A stretch of DNA of 64,000 nucleotides from Candidatus Micrarchaeum acidiphilum ARMAN-2 (GTDB taxonomy: Archaea; Micrarchaeota; Micrarchaeia; Micrarchaeales; Micrarchaeaceae): the NCBI GenBank assembly GCA_009387755.1, contig GG697240.1:271073-335072 (forward strand), in the 5' to 3' direction. Position 1 is the stretch's first letter. Each line of letters begins with the position of its first letter. Shown here in pieces: positions 51,319-60,109 of this stretch. The notes under the pieces were generated by a model. The model was not told the origin of the DNA and searched no databases. It saw only the letters and a list, made by a program, of their open reading frames with translations. The position numbers were made by a program, and so were the translations under genes.

Positions 51319-51882
51319 TTATTGCGCCACTGCTTCTTCTGCAGGCTGCGCCTTTTCCTGCTCTGCAGATTCAGGCTTAGCTGCTTCGGGCTGCTTTACA
51401 TTCACGTTTATGTCTATGGGCTTGTAGTATGATATTTTGTCATCTTCTGCAGTTGTTACCATATATCCAGGGATGCTGACTCTTTTCATGTTAACCGCGA
51501 TAAATCCGTGCGTTATCAGCTGCCTTGCCTGCTTTATGGTCCGCGCAAGGCCCTTCTTGAATACGACGGTCTGCAGCCTCCTCTCCAGGAATGCGTTTGG
51601 AGTTATGTCGAGGACCTTCTCCAGAGTTGCGCCGTTCTCAAGGATTCCGAACTTTACCATCCTGGCGATTATCTTGTCTGACGTGTCGTGCGAGCTAGAG
51701 CCTGACAGCAGCACCCTGACGTTGCCTCTGAGCCTGCTTATCTCGGATTGCACCTTCCAGAGCTCGTGCATGTTGGCAAGGCCGTATTCAGCTATAAGCG
51801 CATTGTCGGCTTTGATCCTGGCCAAGTTCCAAATATCCTTTGGCTTGTCGTATTTTCTTCTGTTTCTCTTAGGGGCACCCAT
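51319..51882 (-). CDS. rps4: Ribosomal protein S4
   Basis: A 187-residue S4 with the N-terminal MGAPKRNRRKYDKP block and the S4 RNA-binding domain RRLQTVVFKKGLARTIKQARQLITHGFIAVN. After about residue 160 there is an extra acidic Ala/Glu/Gln tail. It nucleates small-subunit assembly. Middle gene of the S13-S4-S11 operon. Confidence 0.96.
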   Translation of the reverse strand: MGAPKRNRRKYDKPKDIWNLARIKADNALIAEYGLANMHELWKVQSEISRLRGNVRVLLSGSSSHDTSDKIIARMVKFGILENGATLEKVLDITPNAFLERRLQTVVFKKGLARTIKQARQLITHGFIAVNMKRVSIPGYMVTTAEDDKISYYKPIDINVNVKQPEAAKPESAEQEKAQPAEEAVAQ

Positions 51883-51891
51883 TAGACCACG

Positions 51892-52428
51892 CTATTTCTT
51901 CTTTTCCTCGGCCTGCGGCTTCTGGGCTGCTATAATGGCTTTCTTTGTCACGCCCACTGTTGCTCCAGTCCTGCCGGTTGACCTTGTATGCTGGCCCCTT
52001 ACCTTCTGGCCGTACTGATGCCTGTATCCGCGCCATACGCGAAGCGTGACATCCCTGTTTATGCTCTGCCTTACTGCAAAAATGAGATCGTTGCCTATTA
52101 GGTGCATGTCTTTGCCAGTATCCATGTCGTTCCTTCTGTTTAGCAGGTATTTTGGCACTCCGTATTTGTGCGGGTCTTTTATAAGCTCCTCGACCTGCGT
52201 CACCTGACTCTCGTTGAGCGAACCTATTGGAGTAGAAGGGTCTATGTTGAATTTGTGCTCGATCACGTATGACAGCGAATGCGACATCGTCTGGCCTATG
52301 CCTTTTACCTGGTCCAGCGCTCGCTGTATGTTGAGGCCGCCGTTTATGTCCTTATTGGCAATCCTCACTATAGACATGGCCTTTTGGCCTTCCTGCTGTC
52401 TTGCACGTTTCTTTGGCTCTGCCATCAA
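51892..52428 (-). CDS. rps13: Ribosomal protein S13
   Basis: A 178-residue S13: IVRIANKDINGGLNIQRALDQVKGIGQTMSHSL helix-two-turn-helix, then RGYRHQYGQKVRGQHTRSTGRTGATVG in the C-terminal tail. An N-terminal basic extension of about 18 residues is present. The first codon may be TTG at 52428 (GGTG five bases before) or the ATG directly after it. First gene of the S13-S4-S11 operon. Confidence 0.96.
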   Translation of the reverse strand: MMAEPKKRARQQEGQKAMSIVRIANKDINGGLNIQRALDQVKGIGQTMSHSLSYVIEHKFNIDPSTPIGSLNESQVTQVEELIKDPHKYGVPKYLLNRRNDMDTGKDMHLIGNDLIFAVRQSINRDVTLRVWRGYRHQYGQKVRGQHTRSTGRTGATVGVTKKAIIAAQKPQAEEKKK

Positions 52429-52711
52429 ATCTGCACCTTTACCATTATCTTTATTTGCCTTATTTAAATGTTACGGAGTATAGACGCACGCAGACTGCAG
52501 CGTCTAGAAAATACAGAGTAACCGCATAAGAACGAATGCCCCGATGGGCGTAATTATTATAGATAAATAGAAATAAATATATTTCGCATGCGATACGGGC
52601 TCTGGCTAGGCCGATAGGGCATCGATAAATAATTTAAGTAAATAAATTAAATGTCTTAAATAATAATTTAACCTATGAATTAATAGGCGGACTTGATGCA
52701 TGGGTGCTTTT

Positions 52712-53455
52712 ATGGTTAAAAATACCAACGATAGTGCAGACAAAAATTTTGTTGAACAGGTAAGGAGGTCCTTGAAGCCGGTCAAGAAGGAGGTGCAGGT
52801 GGTAGAAAATGGAAGGGCCAAGAAGTTTGAGGTGCGCAGGATTGCAGTAGGGCCTATCATCACAAGGTTCGGCAACTTTATGATCTACGAATTCAAGATA
52901 AATGACAGATGGAAGGACTATGAAGTGCTGGTCAATGCAAAGGCCTTCGACAAAGATTTTATGCCTTTGTTCGAGCGCGGGAGAGAGCTTCTAATAAAAA
53001 CGGACTCAGGTTGCAGGACCGGCGAGATTTATCTTGACAGGACATGCACATGCAGGCAGCAGCTGCACAGCGCAATGGAGACCATAGGAAAGCGCGGAAA
53101 CGGGCTCATAATAACAATACCAAACCAGGAGGGCAGGGGGCACGGCTATGCGAAGAAGTACGCTACGCTGGTGCTGCAGAAGGAGCTCGGGTATGACACG
53201 TATGAAGCTTCTAAGGCGGTCAACAAGAAAGTTGATGTAAGAGACTATTATGGAGCTGTTGCAATACTGAAGTTCTTTGGGATAGGGCAGAGTCACAGGC
53301 TCGAGGTCATTGCAAACAACAATTCAAAGCTTAAGGAGGTATTGGAAAACGGATACAGCGCCAGGCTTGCAAAGCAGGATATACGCGCAGACAGGTATAC
53401 TATCAAGCATCTCATGGCCAAGAGGGACAAACTTGGCGAAATGGTTAAGATATAA
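52712..53455 (+). CDS. GTP cyclohydrolase II-like protein RibA, copy 1
   Basis: A 247-residue protein from ATG 52712, five bases after GGTG. Zinc ligands Cys101, Cys112 and Cys114 follow the C-x10-C-x-C spacing of RibA. NQEGRGHG (about 138-145) and the GYDTYEASKAVNKKVDVRDYYGAVAILKFFGI block form the GTP site. An 80-residue extra N-terminal domain is shared with copy 2. It would open GTP to start riboflavin synthesis. The 283 bp before it are AT-rich with no feature I can name. Confidence 0.85.
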   Translation: MVKNTNDSADKNFVEQVRRSLKPVKKEVQVVENGRAKKFEVRRIAVGPIITRFGNFMIYEFKINDRWKDYEVLVNAKAFDKDFMPLFERGRELLIKTDSGCRTGEIYLDRTCTCRQQLHSAMETIGKRGNGLIITIPNQEGRGHGYAKKYATLVLQKELGYDTYEASKAVNKKVDVRDYYGAVAILKFFGIGQSHRLEVIANNNSKLKEVLENGYSARLAKQDIRADRYTIKHLMAKRDKLGEMVKI

Positions 53456-53465
53456 CATAGAAATT

Positions 53466-53596
53466 TTGACGTCCTCTCCTATCTAAAGGATAGGAGATTC
53501 CTCTTGGATTTCTGAGGTTCGTTTCCTTCATGAAATCATCGCAGTAGTCGCATTCGTCCCCTAACTCAAGGTTAGGGGCTTTCTGCTATGAATTTT
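53466..53596 (-). mobile_element. Miniature IS605-family element (131 bp, MITE)
   Basis: It consists of both ends of the TnpB element at 54508-55915 with the middle missing. Its first 90 bp match 54508-54597 and its last ~40 bp match the other end. The junction lies at TCGCATTC, an 8-bp sequence present at both edges of the missing part (54590-54597 and 55867-55874), so it looks like an internal deletion. Both subterminal hairpins are kept. It lies 11 bp after ribA copy 1. Confidence 0.88.
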
Positions 53597-53692
53597 ATAA
53601 CACTAGCAATATAACAAGGCTTAAATAATAGCACGTTTCTGCACAGAAGATATAAAAACGGCTCAAAATTCAATCTCCTTTGGGTTATTGAA

Positions 53693-54511
53693 ATGGTGGG
53701 GATTGAAAAAAGCATTCCGAAGAGGGATATGAAAAAGGCTGATATAGAATACAGGGAAAAAATAGCCAGGGATGGGGCTTTTATCCAGAAGGTGCGAGAC
53801 GCGCTGACGCCTTTGACAAAGGACGTCACGGTGATCGAGAACGGGCAGGTGAAGGAAGTCCAGGTAACCAGGCTTGGCCTTGGACCCATCGACACGCCTT
53901 TCGGCAAATTTTACGAGTTTGAATTTGAAGTGGGAGACAGGTGGAAAGAGTACAACGTTCTGGTAAAAGCAGGGCTGGACGATAAATTCAACCCGCAGTT
54001 TGAAGATGGCAAAATACTGGTAAGGATGGATTCTGCTTGCAAAACCGGGCAGCTTTTCCATGACAAGACGTGCGATTGCAAGCTGCAGCTGCTCAAGGCC
54101 ATGCACGAAATAGAAAAAAACGGTAGCGGAATGATAGTGCACATGCCGAAGCAGGATGGGAGGGGTATGGGACTGTCATTCAAGCTAGGCACGCTAATGC
54201 TGCAAGACGAACTTGGATACAACACTGTAGAGGCGGCGGCCGCACTGAAAAGCATGGAGTTTATAGAACCTGAAGCACTGGATCCAAGGACTTATGGTGG
54301 TGTGATAGCAATATTAAGGTTCTTTGGCATTGACAGCGGATTCGACATAAACGTTGCGACAAACAACCCAAAGAAGATTCAGGCGTTTCAGGAGAACGGA
54401 TACGATGTGGGAAGGACACCGGTAATCATACCGCCAAACGAATACACTAAACGCCATCTTGATGCCAAGGAGGAAACTTTTCATCACGATTTAAGACGGG
54501 ACAATGATTGA
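53693..54511 (+). CDS. GTP cyclohydrolase II-like protein RibA, copy 2
   Basis: A 272-residue paralogue of copy 1 with Cys116, Cys127 and Cys129 as zinc ligands. The catalytic segment reads KQDGRGMG, with Asp in place of the usual Glu (QEGRG). Residues 1-95 align with the same extra domain as copy 1. Its stop TGA (54509-54511) lies within the end of the inserted IS element, so the last codons may have been altered by the insertion. Substrate division between the copies is unknown. Confidence 0.82.
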   Translation: MVGIEKSIPKRDMKKADIEYREKIARDGAFIQKVRDALTPLTKDVTVIENGQVKEVQVTRLGLGPIDTPFGKFYEFEFEVGDRWKEYNVLVKAGLDDKFNPQFEDGKILVRMDSACKTGQLFHDKTCDCKLQLLKAMHEIEKNGSGMIVHMPKQDGRGMGLSFKLGTLMLQDELGYNTVEAAAALKSMEFIEPEALDPRTYGGVIAILRFFGIDSGFDINVATNNPKKIQAFQENGYDVGRTPVIIPPNEYTKRHLDAKEETFHHDLRRDND

Positions 54512-54600
54512 CGTCCTCTCCTATCTAAAGGATAGGAGATTCCTCTTGGATTTCTGAGGTTCGTTTCCTTCATGAAATCATCGCAGTAGTCGCATTCGGC
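54508..54600 (-). ncRNA. Predicted omega/reRNA scaffold region of the TnpB element
   Basis: In IS605 elements the TnpB guide RNA covers the tnpB 3-prime end and the right element end, and its guide is the flanking DNA. Here that is minus-strand 54600 to 54508 including the hairpin at about 54516-54537, with the guide read from the ribA copy 2 3-prime end just below 54508. Predicted by position only. The miniature copy keeps the same 90 bp. Confidence 0.4.
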
Positions 54601-55814
54601 ACCATTGCCTCATTGCGCCATTCGTGCTCATTCCATTGAAGTACCGCAGGCTGCGCCAATGCAGCCACTACTCCTATCCCGCTGCCTTTCGACAATGGGA
54701 TTCGGAGATACTTTTTCATTATGTTCAATGCACCGTCGGCATCGGCGTTGAACACGACGTTGTACAGTTTACATCTGTACATGCCCCTGTGGATTCTTCC
54801 ATGTTCTTTATTGCCGCAAAGCGCACAGATCTTTGAGGTATCCTTCTCGCTTACTTTCCCGAACAGCACGCCGTTTAGTTTTGACTTGTATTCCAGCTGT
54901 GAGGTTATCTGCCCAAATATCCATTGGTGGTTTGCCTGATTCGTCTTTTTCCTGAAATGCATGGAATTCCTTATTCCGTTCAGGTCGCCTATGACTATCC
55001 CTTTCCCCTCACTCTTTGCAGTATTGACAATCTTTGACGTCATCGCATGAATCCGCTGTTTTATCCTTCTTCTTGCCTGCCTCGAAAGCCTTCTTTTCTC
55101 CTTGCTGGTTCGTTTATTCTGTGTTGCCAGAATCTTCTGCACCTCTGCGACCTTCTTGTCCTTGTACTGGTTTTCTGCGAGCACAATGCCTCCTTTGTAC
55201 AGGGTTGTATTCTTGCCGTCGTATATTGCGGCGAGGTTCTTCACGCCAATATCTATGTAGAGATTTTCTCTTGGTGTTAGGGATTCTGCGTCTTGGACAT
55301 CGAATACCAATGAAACCTTCCATTTCCCTTCTGATCTGAATATCTCAAGATACGCAAGCCTTCCCTCATACCTCAATTTTGGGATCCTGAAGCTGATGTA
55401 TGATATTCCTCTTTCCTTTCTGTATGCAAGGGACATTGGAAGCGTTATTTTATTCTTCTTTAGTTTAATCTGCTGTGATTTGTATGGCAGTATCCATTCG
55501 GTATCTTTTTTATGGTAGTGCGGAAATTCCGCATTTGCGCCTTTCTTATGCAACGCAAGAAAAGATTTTATGCTTCCCTCTGCCTTTTGGAGCACAGCCT
55601 GCGCGGACTGCGACGCGAGAAGCCCATAAAGCGTGTTGTCTTTTAGGTTCTTGCACATATCTTCATAGAAAGAAAACTTCTTTTCGGCCTTGTACCTCTT
55701 ATTATTTTCATACAAGGCGGAGTTATACAAACCATTGGCTATTTTTGATAGGTTCACCAATGCCTCTTCTGTCTTTTTATTTGGATTTATTGTTATGACC
55801 TGTGTTAGCTTCAT
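54570..55814 (-). CDS. tnpB: TnpB, RNA-guided nuclease-family protein, degenerate
   Basis: A 414-residue TnpB with N-terminal WED/REC-like part and RuvC domain. RuvC-I Asp188 (YIDIGVKN) and RuvC-III NADADGALN (about 357-363) are present. RuvC-II reads IVIGDLNGIR, with Gly276 where the catalytic Glu normally stands. The zinc finger keeps Cys330, 333 and 348, but the fourth ligand is Tyr351 (CKLY). Nuclease activity is uncertain. The 3-prime end merges into the element end, where the guide RNA would be encoded. Confidence 0.9.
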   Translation of the reverse strand: MKLTQVITINPNKKTEEALVNLSKIANGLYNSALYENNKRYKAEKKFSFYEDMCKNLKDNTLYGLLASQSAQAVLQKAEGSIKSFLALHKKGANAEFPHYHKKDTEWILPYKSQQIKLKKNKITLPMSLAYRKERGISYISFRIPKLRYEGRLAYLEIFRSEGKWKVSLVFDVQDAESLTPRENLYIDIGVKNLAAIYDGKNTTLYKGGIVLAENQYKDKKVAEVQKILATQNKRTSKEKRRLSRQARRRIKQRIHAMTSKIVNTAKSEGKGIVIGDLNGIRNSMHFRKKTNQANHQWIFGQITSQLEYKSKLNGVLFGKVSEKDTSKICALCGNKEHGRIHRGMYRCKLYNVVFNADADGALNIMKKYLRIPLSKGSGIGVVAALAQPAVLQWNEHEWRNEAMVPNATTAMIS

Positions 55815-56019
55815 CTATTTCACTCCAGCACCCAATACACAAATACGATTTATAGCCCTTTGCATTTCGCATTCATCCCCTAACTCAAGGTTAGGGGCTT
55901 TCTGCTATGAATTTTGTAAGCCTTTGTTCCGCCTTTTTTCTTTTTGTGTCAAACCGCAAATTGAAAGGCATTTATGCCTTCGTTGCATATAGAATTGCAT
56001 TGGAAGGCAAGGTGAATTT

Positions 56020-56724
56020 ATGGGGGTGAAGGAGGCTGCAGCATCGCTAAAATCCGGAAAGCCCGTTTTGCTGTTCGACTCAGAGGACAGGGAGGGTGAG
56101 ACAGATTTGGTCTTTGCCTCGCAGTTTGCCGACAGCTCAGCCATCAGGATGCTCAGGAAGGAAGCTGGAGGGCTCGTTTGCGTGGCGATGCCGTATGGCA
56201 TTGCAGAATATCTGGGTATACCGTTCATGGCTGAAGTTTACAGGAATTCGGGTATGAAAATCTTTGACATGCTCAATGACAGAGATGTTAAGTATGACAC
56301 TAAGTCATCTTTTTCAATAACAGTAAACCATAGAAACACTTTTACAGGCATACCAGACAATGACAGGGCGCTTACCGTGATGGAGTTCTCACATGTGGTG
56401 GCACTGGCTGCACGGAAAGATTCCCGGGCTGTAGACGAATTTACGGGCAATTTTAGGAGCCCCGGTCACGTGCACTTGCTTATTGGCGACAAGAATATGA
56501 TAGTCGGAAGGAGAGGGCATACAGAGTTGTCACTTGCGCTTGCAGAGCTTGGCGGGCTGGTGCCGTGCACTGCAATAGCCGAAATGCTGGGTGAAGACGG
56601 CAAATCGCTGGGAAAACGCGATGCGGCAGAATATGCCCGCAGAAGCGACCTAGAATTTGTAGAGGGAAAAGAAGTTGTAAATGAGTACTTGAAAAGACGC
56701 CAGGGTTGGGATATCCAGCAATAG
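56020..56724 (+). CDS. ribB: 3,4-dihydroxy-2-butanone 4-phosphate synthase
   Basis: A 234-residue RibB started at ATG 56020, five bases after GGTG. The acidic loop LFDSEDREGETDLVFAS (about 18-34) binds metal and ribulose 5-phosphate. FRSPGHVHLL and GRRGHTELSLALAEL are the other conserved active-site blocks. It makes the four-carbon unit of riboflavin and is the third rib gene of this locus, separated from the ribA copies by the IS element. Confidence 0.95.
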   Translation: MGVKEAAASLKSGKPVLLFDSEDREGETDLVFASQFADSSAIRMLRKEAGGLVCVAMPYGIAEYLGIPFMAEVYRNSGMKIFDMLNDRDVKYDTKSSFSITVNHRNTFTGIPDNDRALTVMEFSHVVALAARKDSRAVDEFTGNFRSPGHVHLLIGDKNMIVGRRGHTELSLALAELGGLVPCTAIAEMLGEDGKSLGKRDAAEYARRSDLEFVEGKEVVNEYLKRRQGWDIQQ

Positions 56725-56872
56725 AATATTGCTTTTGAACCCAAACGGCTCGAAGAGCCATGTGCTTGCGGGAATTTTTTCCAGGCACACGCGTTACCGG
56801 TTTCCGCCACCCTGGCATCAATAACGCAAATTTAGTTTGCACCGTTTATATTTATATTTCTATTTGAACAGC

Positions 56873-58330
56873 CTATTTTTTCTTATCGTGCTTTGGCAGC
56901 GGGCGCTCCGCTGGAAATGGTATTATCTCCTTTATAGATATGTTGTTGGTAAGTATGGCCGCGGGGCGGTCTATTGAAATGCCTATCCCGGCAGTAGGGG
57001 GCATGCCATACTCGATGGCATCTATGAAGTCAGCATCTGAAGGCGGAGCCTCGGTGTCGCCATGCTTCCTTTCGGATTCCTGCTCTTCGAATTTGGCCTT
57101 CTGCTCTATCGGATCAGTCAGCTCTGAATAGCAGTTTGCCACTTCTACGCCAGCGATATAGAGCTCGAACCTTTCGCTCAGCAGCTTGTTGCCGCGCTTG
57201 TCCTTGGTAAGAGGGCACATGTATGCGGGAAAATCCACCACGAAAGTTGGGTTGAACAGCTCGGGCTTTATGTACTTGTCGAAAAGCGCGTCGGCGACGT
57301 GGTAGGCGTTCTTTATCGGTATGTCTAATTTTTCCTTCTGTGATATTTCCTTTGATTCGCTGTCTGTTATCCTTGATACGTCTATGCCAGACCTTTTTTT
57401 CAGCTCCTCAACCCAGTACAGCTTCTTGAACGGCGGTGTGAAATCGAGCTCCCTGCCGCGGTGTTCTATTTTGTGCGAGCCGAATATGTGCTTGACCATG
57501 CCACCCAGAAGCTCCTCGGTCATTTCCATATAGTCGTTGTAGTCCTTGTAAGCCTCGTAGGCCTCTATCTGTGTGAATTCCGGGTTGTGGGTCGAGTCCA
57601 TGTCCTCGTTCCTAAAGTCCTTCGAGACTTCGTAGACCTTCTCAAACCCGCCTATTATCAGCCTCTTCAGATAAAGCTCATCGGATATACGGAGGTAAAC
57701 GTCGCTGTCTATCGCATTGTAGTGCGTGACGAACGGAGTCGCATTCGCGCCACCGTAGGCGGGCTGCAGCACCGGAGTTTCAAATTCGGTGTATCCTCTG
57801 GAGTCTAGGAAGTCGCGCATGTACTTCAGAATCTTCGCCCGGGTTATAAAAAAATTGCGCACCTCCGGATTGGCTATGAGGTCCAGGTATCTTTTCCTGT
57901 AGCGTATTTCCACGTCATTAAGGCCGTGGAACTTTTCAGGCATGGATTTAAGGGACTTTGAGAGCATCACTACTTCAGATGCGCCTATGCTTATCTCTCC
58001 GCGCTTGGTCTTTGTGACAGTGCCGTGTACTCCGATTATGTCGCCAGTGTCTAGGAGGTCCACAATCTTTAGGCTCATCTCATCAAGGTCTGACGCCGAC
58101 GCAAGGACCTGTATCTTGCCCGTTTGGTCCAGCAAGTCCATAAAATAGAGCTTTCCCATGTGCCGCATTCCCACTATCCTGCCAGCGGCAGAGACCGCCT
58201 TGCCGTTGAATTCTTCAAATGCCGACGTAATTTCAGCGGCGTGATTTCTCTGATCGAACTCGTATGGATACGGATCTATTCCGAGAGCCTGCAGCTTCGC
58301 GAGCTTGTCGGCCTTGAATTGTTCTGCCAA
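56873..58330 (-). CDS. lysS: Lysyl-tRNA synthetase, class II
   Basis: A 485-residue enzyme started at TTG 58330, five bases after GGTG. The N-terminal OB-fold binds the anticodon (AAGRIVGMRHMGKLYFMDLLDQTGKIQ). Motif 2 is FRNEDMDSTHNPEFTQ and motif 3 GIGISIDRPAA. Most archaea use an unrelated class I LysRS, so this gene is bacterial-type and probably acquired in the lineage. Arg in motif 3 is followed by Pro-Ala rather than the usual Leu. Confidence 0.95.
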   Translation of the reverse strand: MAEQFKADKLAKLQALGIDPYPYEFDQRNHAAEITSAFEEFNGKAVSAAGRIVGMRHMGKLYFMDLLDQTGKIQVLASASDLDEMSLKIVDLLDTGDIIGVHGTVTKTKRGEISIGASEVVMLSKSLKSMPEKFHGLNDVEIRYRKRYLDLIANPEVRNFFITRAKILKYMRDFLDSRGYTEFETPVLQPAYGGANATPFVTHYNAIDSDVYLRISDELYLKRLIIGGFEKVYEVSKDFRNEDMDSTHNPEFTQIEAYEAYKDYNDYMEMTEELLGGMVKHIFGSHKIEHRGRELDFTPPFKKLYWVEELKKRSGIDVSRITDSESKEISQKEKLDIPIKNAYHVADALFDKYIKPELFNPTFVVDFPAYMCPLTKDKRGNKLLSERFELYIAGVEVANCYSELTDPIEQKAKFEEQESERKHGDTEAPPSDADFIDAIEYGMPPTAGIGISIDRPAAILTNNISIKEIIPFPAERPLPKHDKKK

Positions 58331-58405
58331 GATAACACCATATATAGGATGATGGTAAATTAACTTTATAAAGTTATTATGCAAAAGACGCTGCGAGGTT
58401 TGGGT

Positions 58406-59308
58406 TCAGCGGTTGCTCTGCGATAGAAATAGCAGCACGGCTTTGGCTATCAGCAGCTTGTTTTTTGCCTGCTCCCAGACTATACTCTTCGGGCCGTCTA
58501 TTACTTCGCCGGTTATTTCCTCTCCCCTGTGCGCTGGAAGGCAGTGCATTACAAGGACGTCTTCGTTCGCGTATTCGAGCATCTTGCTGTTTACCTGATA
58601 GTCAGCGAACATCTTGCGGCGCTTTTCGGCCTCCTCTTCCTGTCCCATGCTGACGAATGTGTCTGTGTATATTATGTCAACGTCCTCCATTCCCTTTTCT
58701 ATTTCGTCCGTAAACGTTATTTCGCCGTACTCCTTCGCCTTGTTGAAGTATGTGCTGTTCGGCAGGTAGCCCTTTGGCCCTACCAGCACCATTGATGCGC
58801 CAAGCTTCGCGGCTGTTATCATAAGCGAATTTGCGGTGTTCGTCGCTATGTCTCCTACAAAAGCAATCTTTACATTTTTTGGGTTTCTCTTGTATTCCAG
58901 CACCGTATACATGTCAACCAGGGCCTGTGTGGGGTGCTCCAAGTCGGTAAGTGCGTTTATCACTGGCACTGACGAGTGCTCGGCCATTGATACCAGGTCT
59001 GAGTGGCTATACAGCCGGGCAGCGATGAAGTCGCAGTAGCTGCTCAGCATGCGAGCTATGTCGCTTATAGGTTCGCCGCGCTTGAGCTGCGATGTCTGCG
59101 CGTCTATGTATATGCCCTTTCCGCCGAGCTGGGTTATCGCAGCTTCGAATGAGGTCCTAGTCCTCGTCGAAGCCTTTTCAAAGAACAGCGCGAGAATGCT
59201 GTTTTCCTTCAGCGAGAGCTCCTCCTTGTTCTCCTTTATTTTGTCTGCAAGATTGAATATCTTCTCTATCTGCTCCCTATCCAGATCGTTTGAGCTTAGG
59301 ATATTCAT
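58406..59308 (-). CDS. argF: Ornithine carbamoyltransferase
   Basis: A 300-residue enzyme. The carbamoyl-phosphate loop is STRTRTSF at about 47-54, then HPTQALVDMY, and the ornithine-side signature HCLPAHRGEE near residue 263. It joins carbamoyl phosphate and ornithine into citrulline. No other arginine gene is nearby, so it may serve arginine catabolism or salvage rather than synthesis. GTG lies five bases before the ATG. Confidence 0.94.
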   Translation of the reverse strand: MNILSSNDLDREQIEKIFNLADKIKENKEELSLKENSILALFFEKASTRTRTSFEAAITQLGGKGIYIDAQTSQLKRGEPISDIARMLSSYCDFIAARLYSHSDLVSMAEHSSVPVINALTDLEHPTQALVDMYTVLEYKRNPKNVKIAFVGDIATNTANSLMITAAKLGASMVLVGPKGYLPNSTYFNKAKEYGEITFTDEIEKGMEDVDIIYTDTFVSMGQEEEAEKRRKMFADYQVNSKMLEYANEDVLVMHCLPAHRGEEITGEVIDGPKSIVWEQAKNKLLIAKAVLLFLSQSNR

Positions 59309-59325
59309 AAATTCACTTGTGCGAA

Positions 59326-59703
59326 CTAATCGCCGAATATTGCCCCGAAGCCTGCATTGGCCCTGTCCTGCTCCTCCTTTACGGTTTCTATGACCTTCTT
59401 TTCTATATCTGGAGGTGCCCTCTTGAGCGAGGCGAATTCCTTCTTGAATTTTTCCTGCGCGATTGCAGTGAACTCGTCGTTGGCCTTCAGGTAAAGGTAG
59501 TATTTTCCGGCAGGGGCGCCCAAGGACGGGCCATCCTTTATGTAGTATTCCTGACGCGCGAATATGACATTCGAAAACTTGTTGTCTGCCAGCTTGCTGA
59601 GGGCTTCGCTGCTTATGCTCTTGTCTACATATGGATCGTATTCAAGCATGTGCTTTATCTGCGGATATTCGGATTCGTCGAATTCATAAACTGTTTCTGG
59701 CAT
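59326..59703 (-). CDS. Hypothetical protein, 125 aa
   Basis: A 125-residue acidic soluble protein with an alpha/beta pattern (FSNVIFARQEYYIKDGPSLG; KYYLYLKANDEFTAIAQEKFKKEF). GGTG stands five bases before the ATG. It lies 10 bp after the S8e gene and 17 bp before argF on the same strand, so it probably shares the S8e transcript. No family recognised. Confidence 0.65.
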   Translation of the reverse strand: MPETVYEFDESEYPQIKHMLEYDPYVDKSISSEALSKLADNKFSNVIFARQEYYIKDGPSLGAPAGKYYLYLKANDEFTAIAQEKFKKEFASLKRAPPDIEKKVIETVKEEQDRANAGFGAIFGD

Positions 59704-59713
59704 TGCAACACCG

Positions 59714-60109
59714 TCAATCTATCAGCTTTGCATTCACGCTGCCCTCCCTTCCGGGGCGGTTGGTGACTATGGCCTTGCCCAGGTCTGTGTTTATTAGGGT
59801 CCCTTTTGTTATTATGTTCTGCCTTGCGAAGTTGCTGTTGTCCCTGGATTCCATGACGCCCTTGATCTTGACCTTCTTGTAGCCGTCTTTGGTCAGGAGG
59901 TTGACCATGCCGGCATTCTTGAGGCGCGTGCCCGTTACTCCGCCGCGCTTCCTTACCCGCACATTTACGTTTTTTTCGGAAAGTTTTGTTGCGGCAAAAT
60001 AATTTCCGGTTTCGCTTCTCCGCTTATCCCTGAACTTTACCTTCTTTTTTCCGTTTCCGGATTTTTTCGTCTTTGAACCTGCCATCCTTTGGGAGCTAAA
60101 TTGACTCAT
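59714..60109 (-). CDS. rps8e: Ribosomal protein S8e
   Basis: A 131-residue S8e with GSKTKKSGNGKKKVKFRDKRRSETGNYFAATKL at the N-terminus and the beta-barrel SNFARQNIITKGTLINTDLGKAIVTNRPGREGSVNAKLI at the end. GGTG lies five bases before the ATG. It heads a minus-strand unit with the 125-residue protein and probably argF. Confidence 0.95.
   Translation of the reverse strand: MSQFSSQRMAGSKTKKSGNGKKKVKFRDKRRSETGNYFAATKLSEKNVNVRVRKRGGVTGTRLKNAGMVNLLTKDGYKKVKIKGVMESRDNSNFARQNIITKGTLINTDLGKAIVTNRPGREGSVNAKLID

Larger units (their letters stand above)
54508..55915 (-). mobile_element. IS200/IS605-family TnpB-only element (1408 bp)
   Basis: Read on the minus strand, the left end (55915) follows TTAC and begins AAAATTCATAGC with an 8-bp hairpin (CCCCTAAC/GTTAGGGG). 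The right end carries a 9-bp hairpin (TCTCCTATC/GATAGGAGA) and finishes at GTCAA near 54508. TTAC on the left and TCAA on the right are the cleavage tetranucleotides known from IS608. Only tnpB is inside, so TnpA must be supplied in trans. The element lies between ribA copy 2 and ribB. Confidence 0.88.

Noticed and set aside
52429..52711. Possible small RNA in the 283-bp gap between S13 and ribA
   Set aside because: I looked for C/D or H/ACA boxes, tRNA arms and strong stems and found none that hold up; it looks like two promoter regions.
53456..53600. CRISPR-like repeat, because the same sequence recurs at 54.5 kb
   Set aside because: Only two copies, with hairpin ends matching an IS605 element; explained by a miniature element, not an array. 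No CRISPR array or cas gene is seen in the window.
54400..54511. Truncation of RibA copy 2 by the IS insertion
   Set aside because: The C-terminal end has nearly the same length as copy 1 past the shared NEYTKRHL/DRYTIKHL region, so at most the last few residues were changed.
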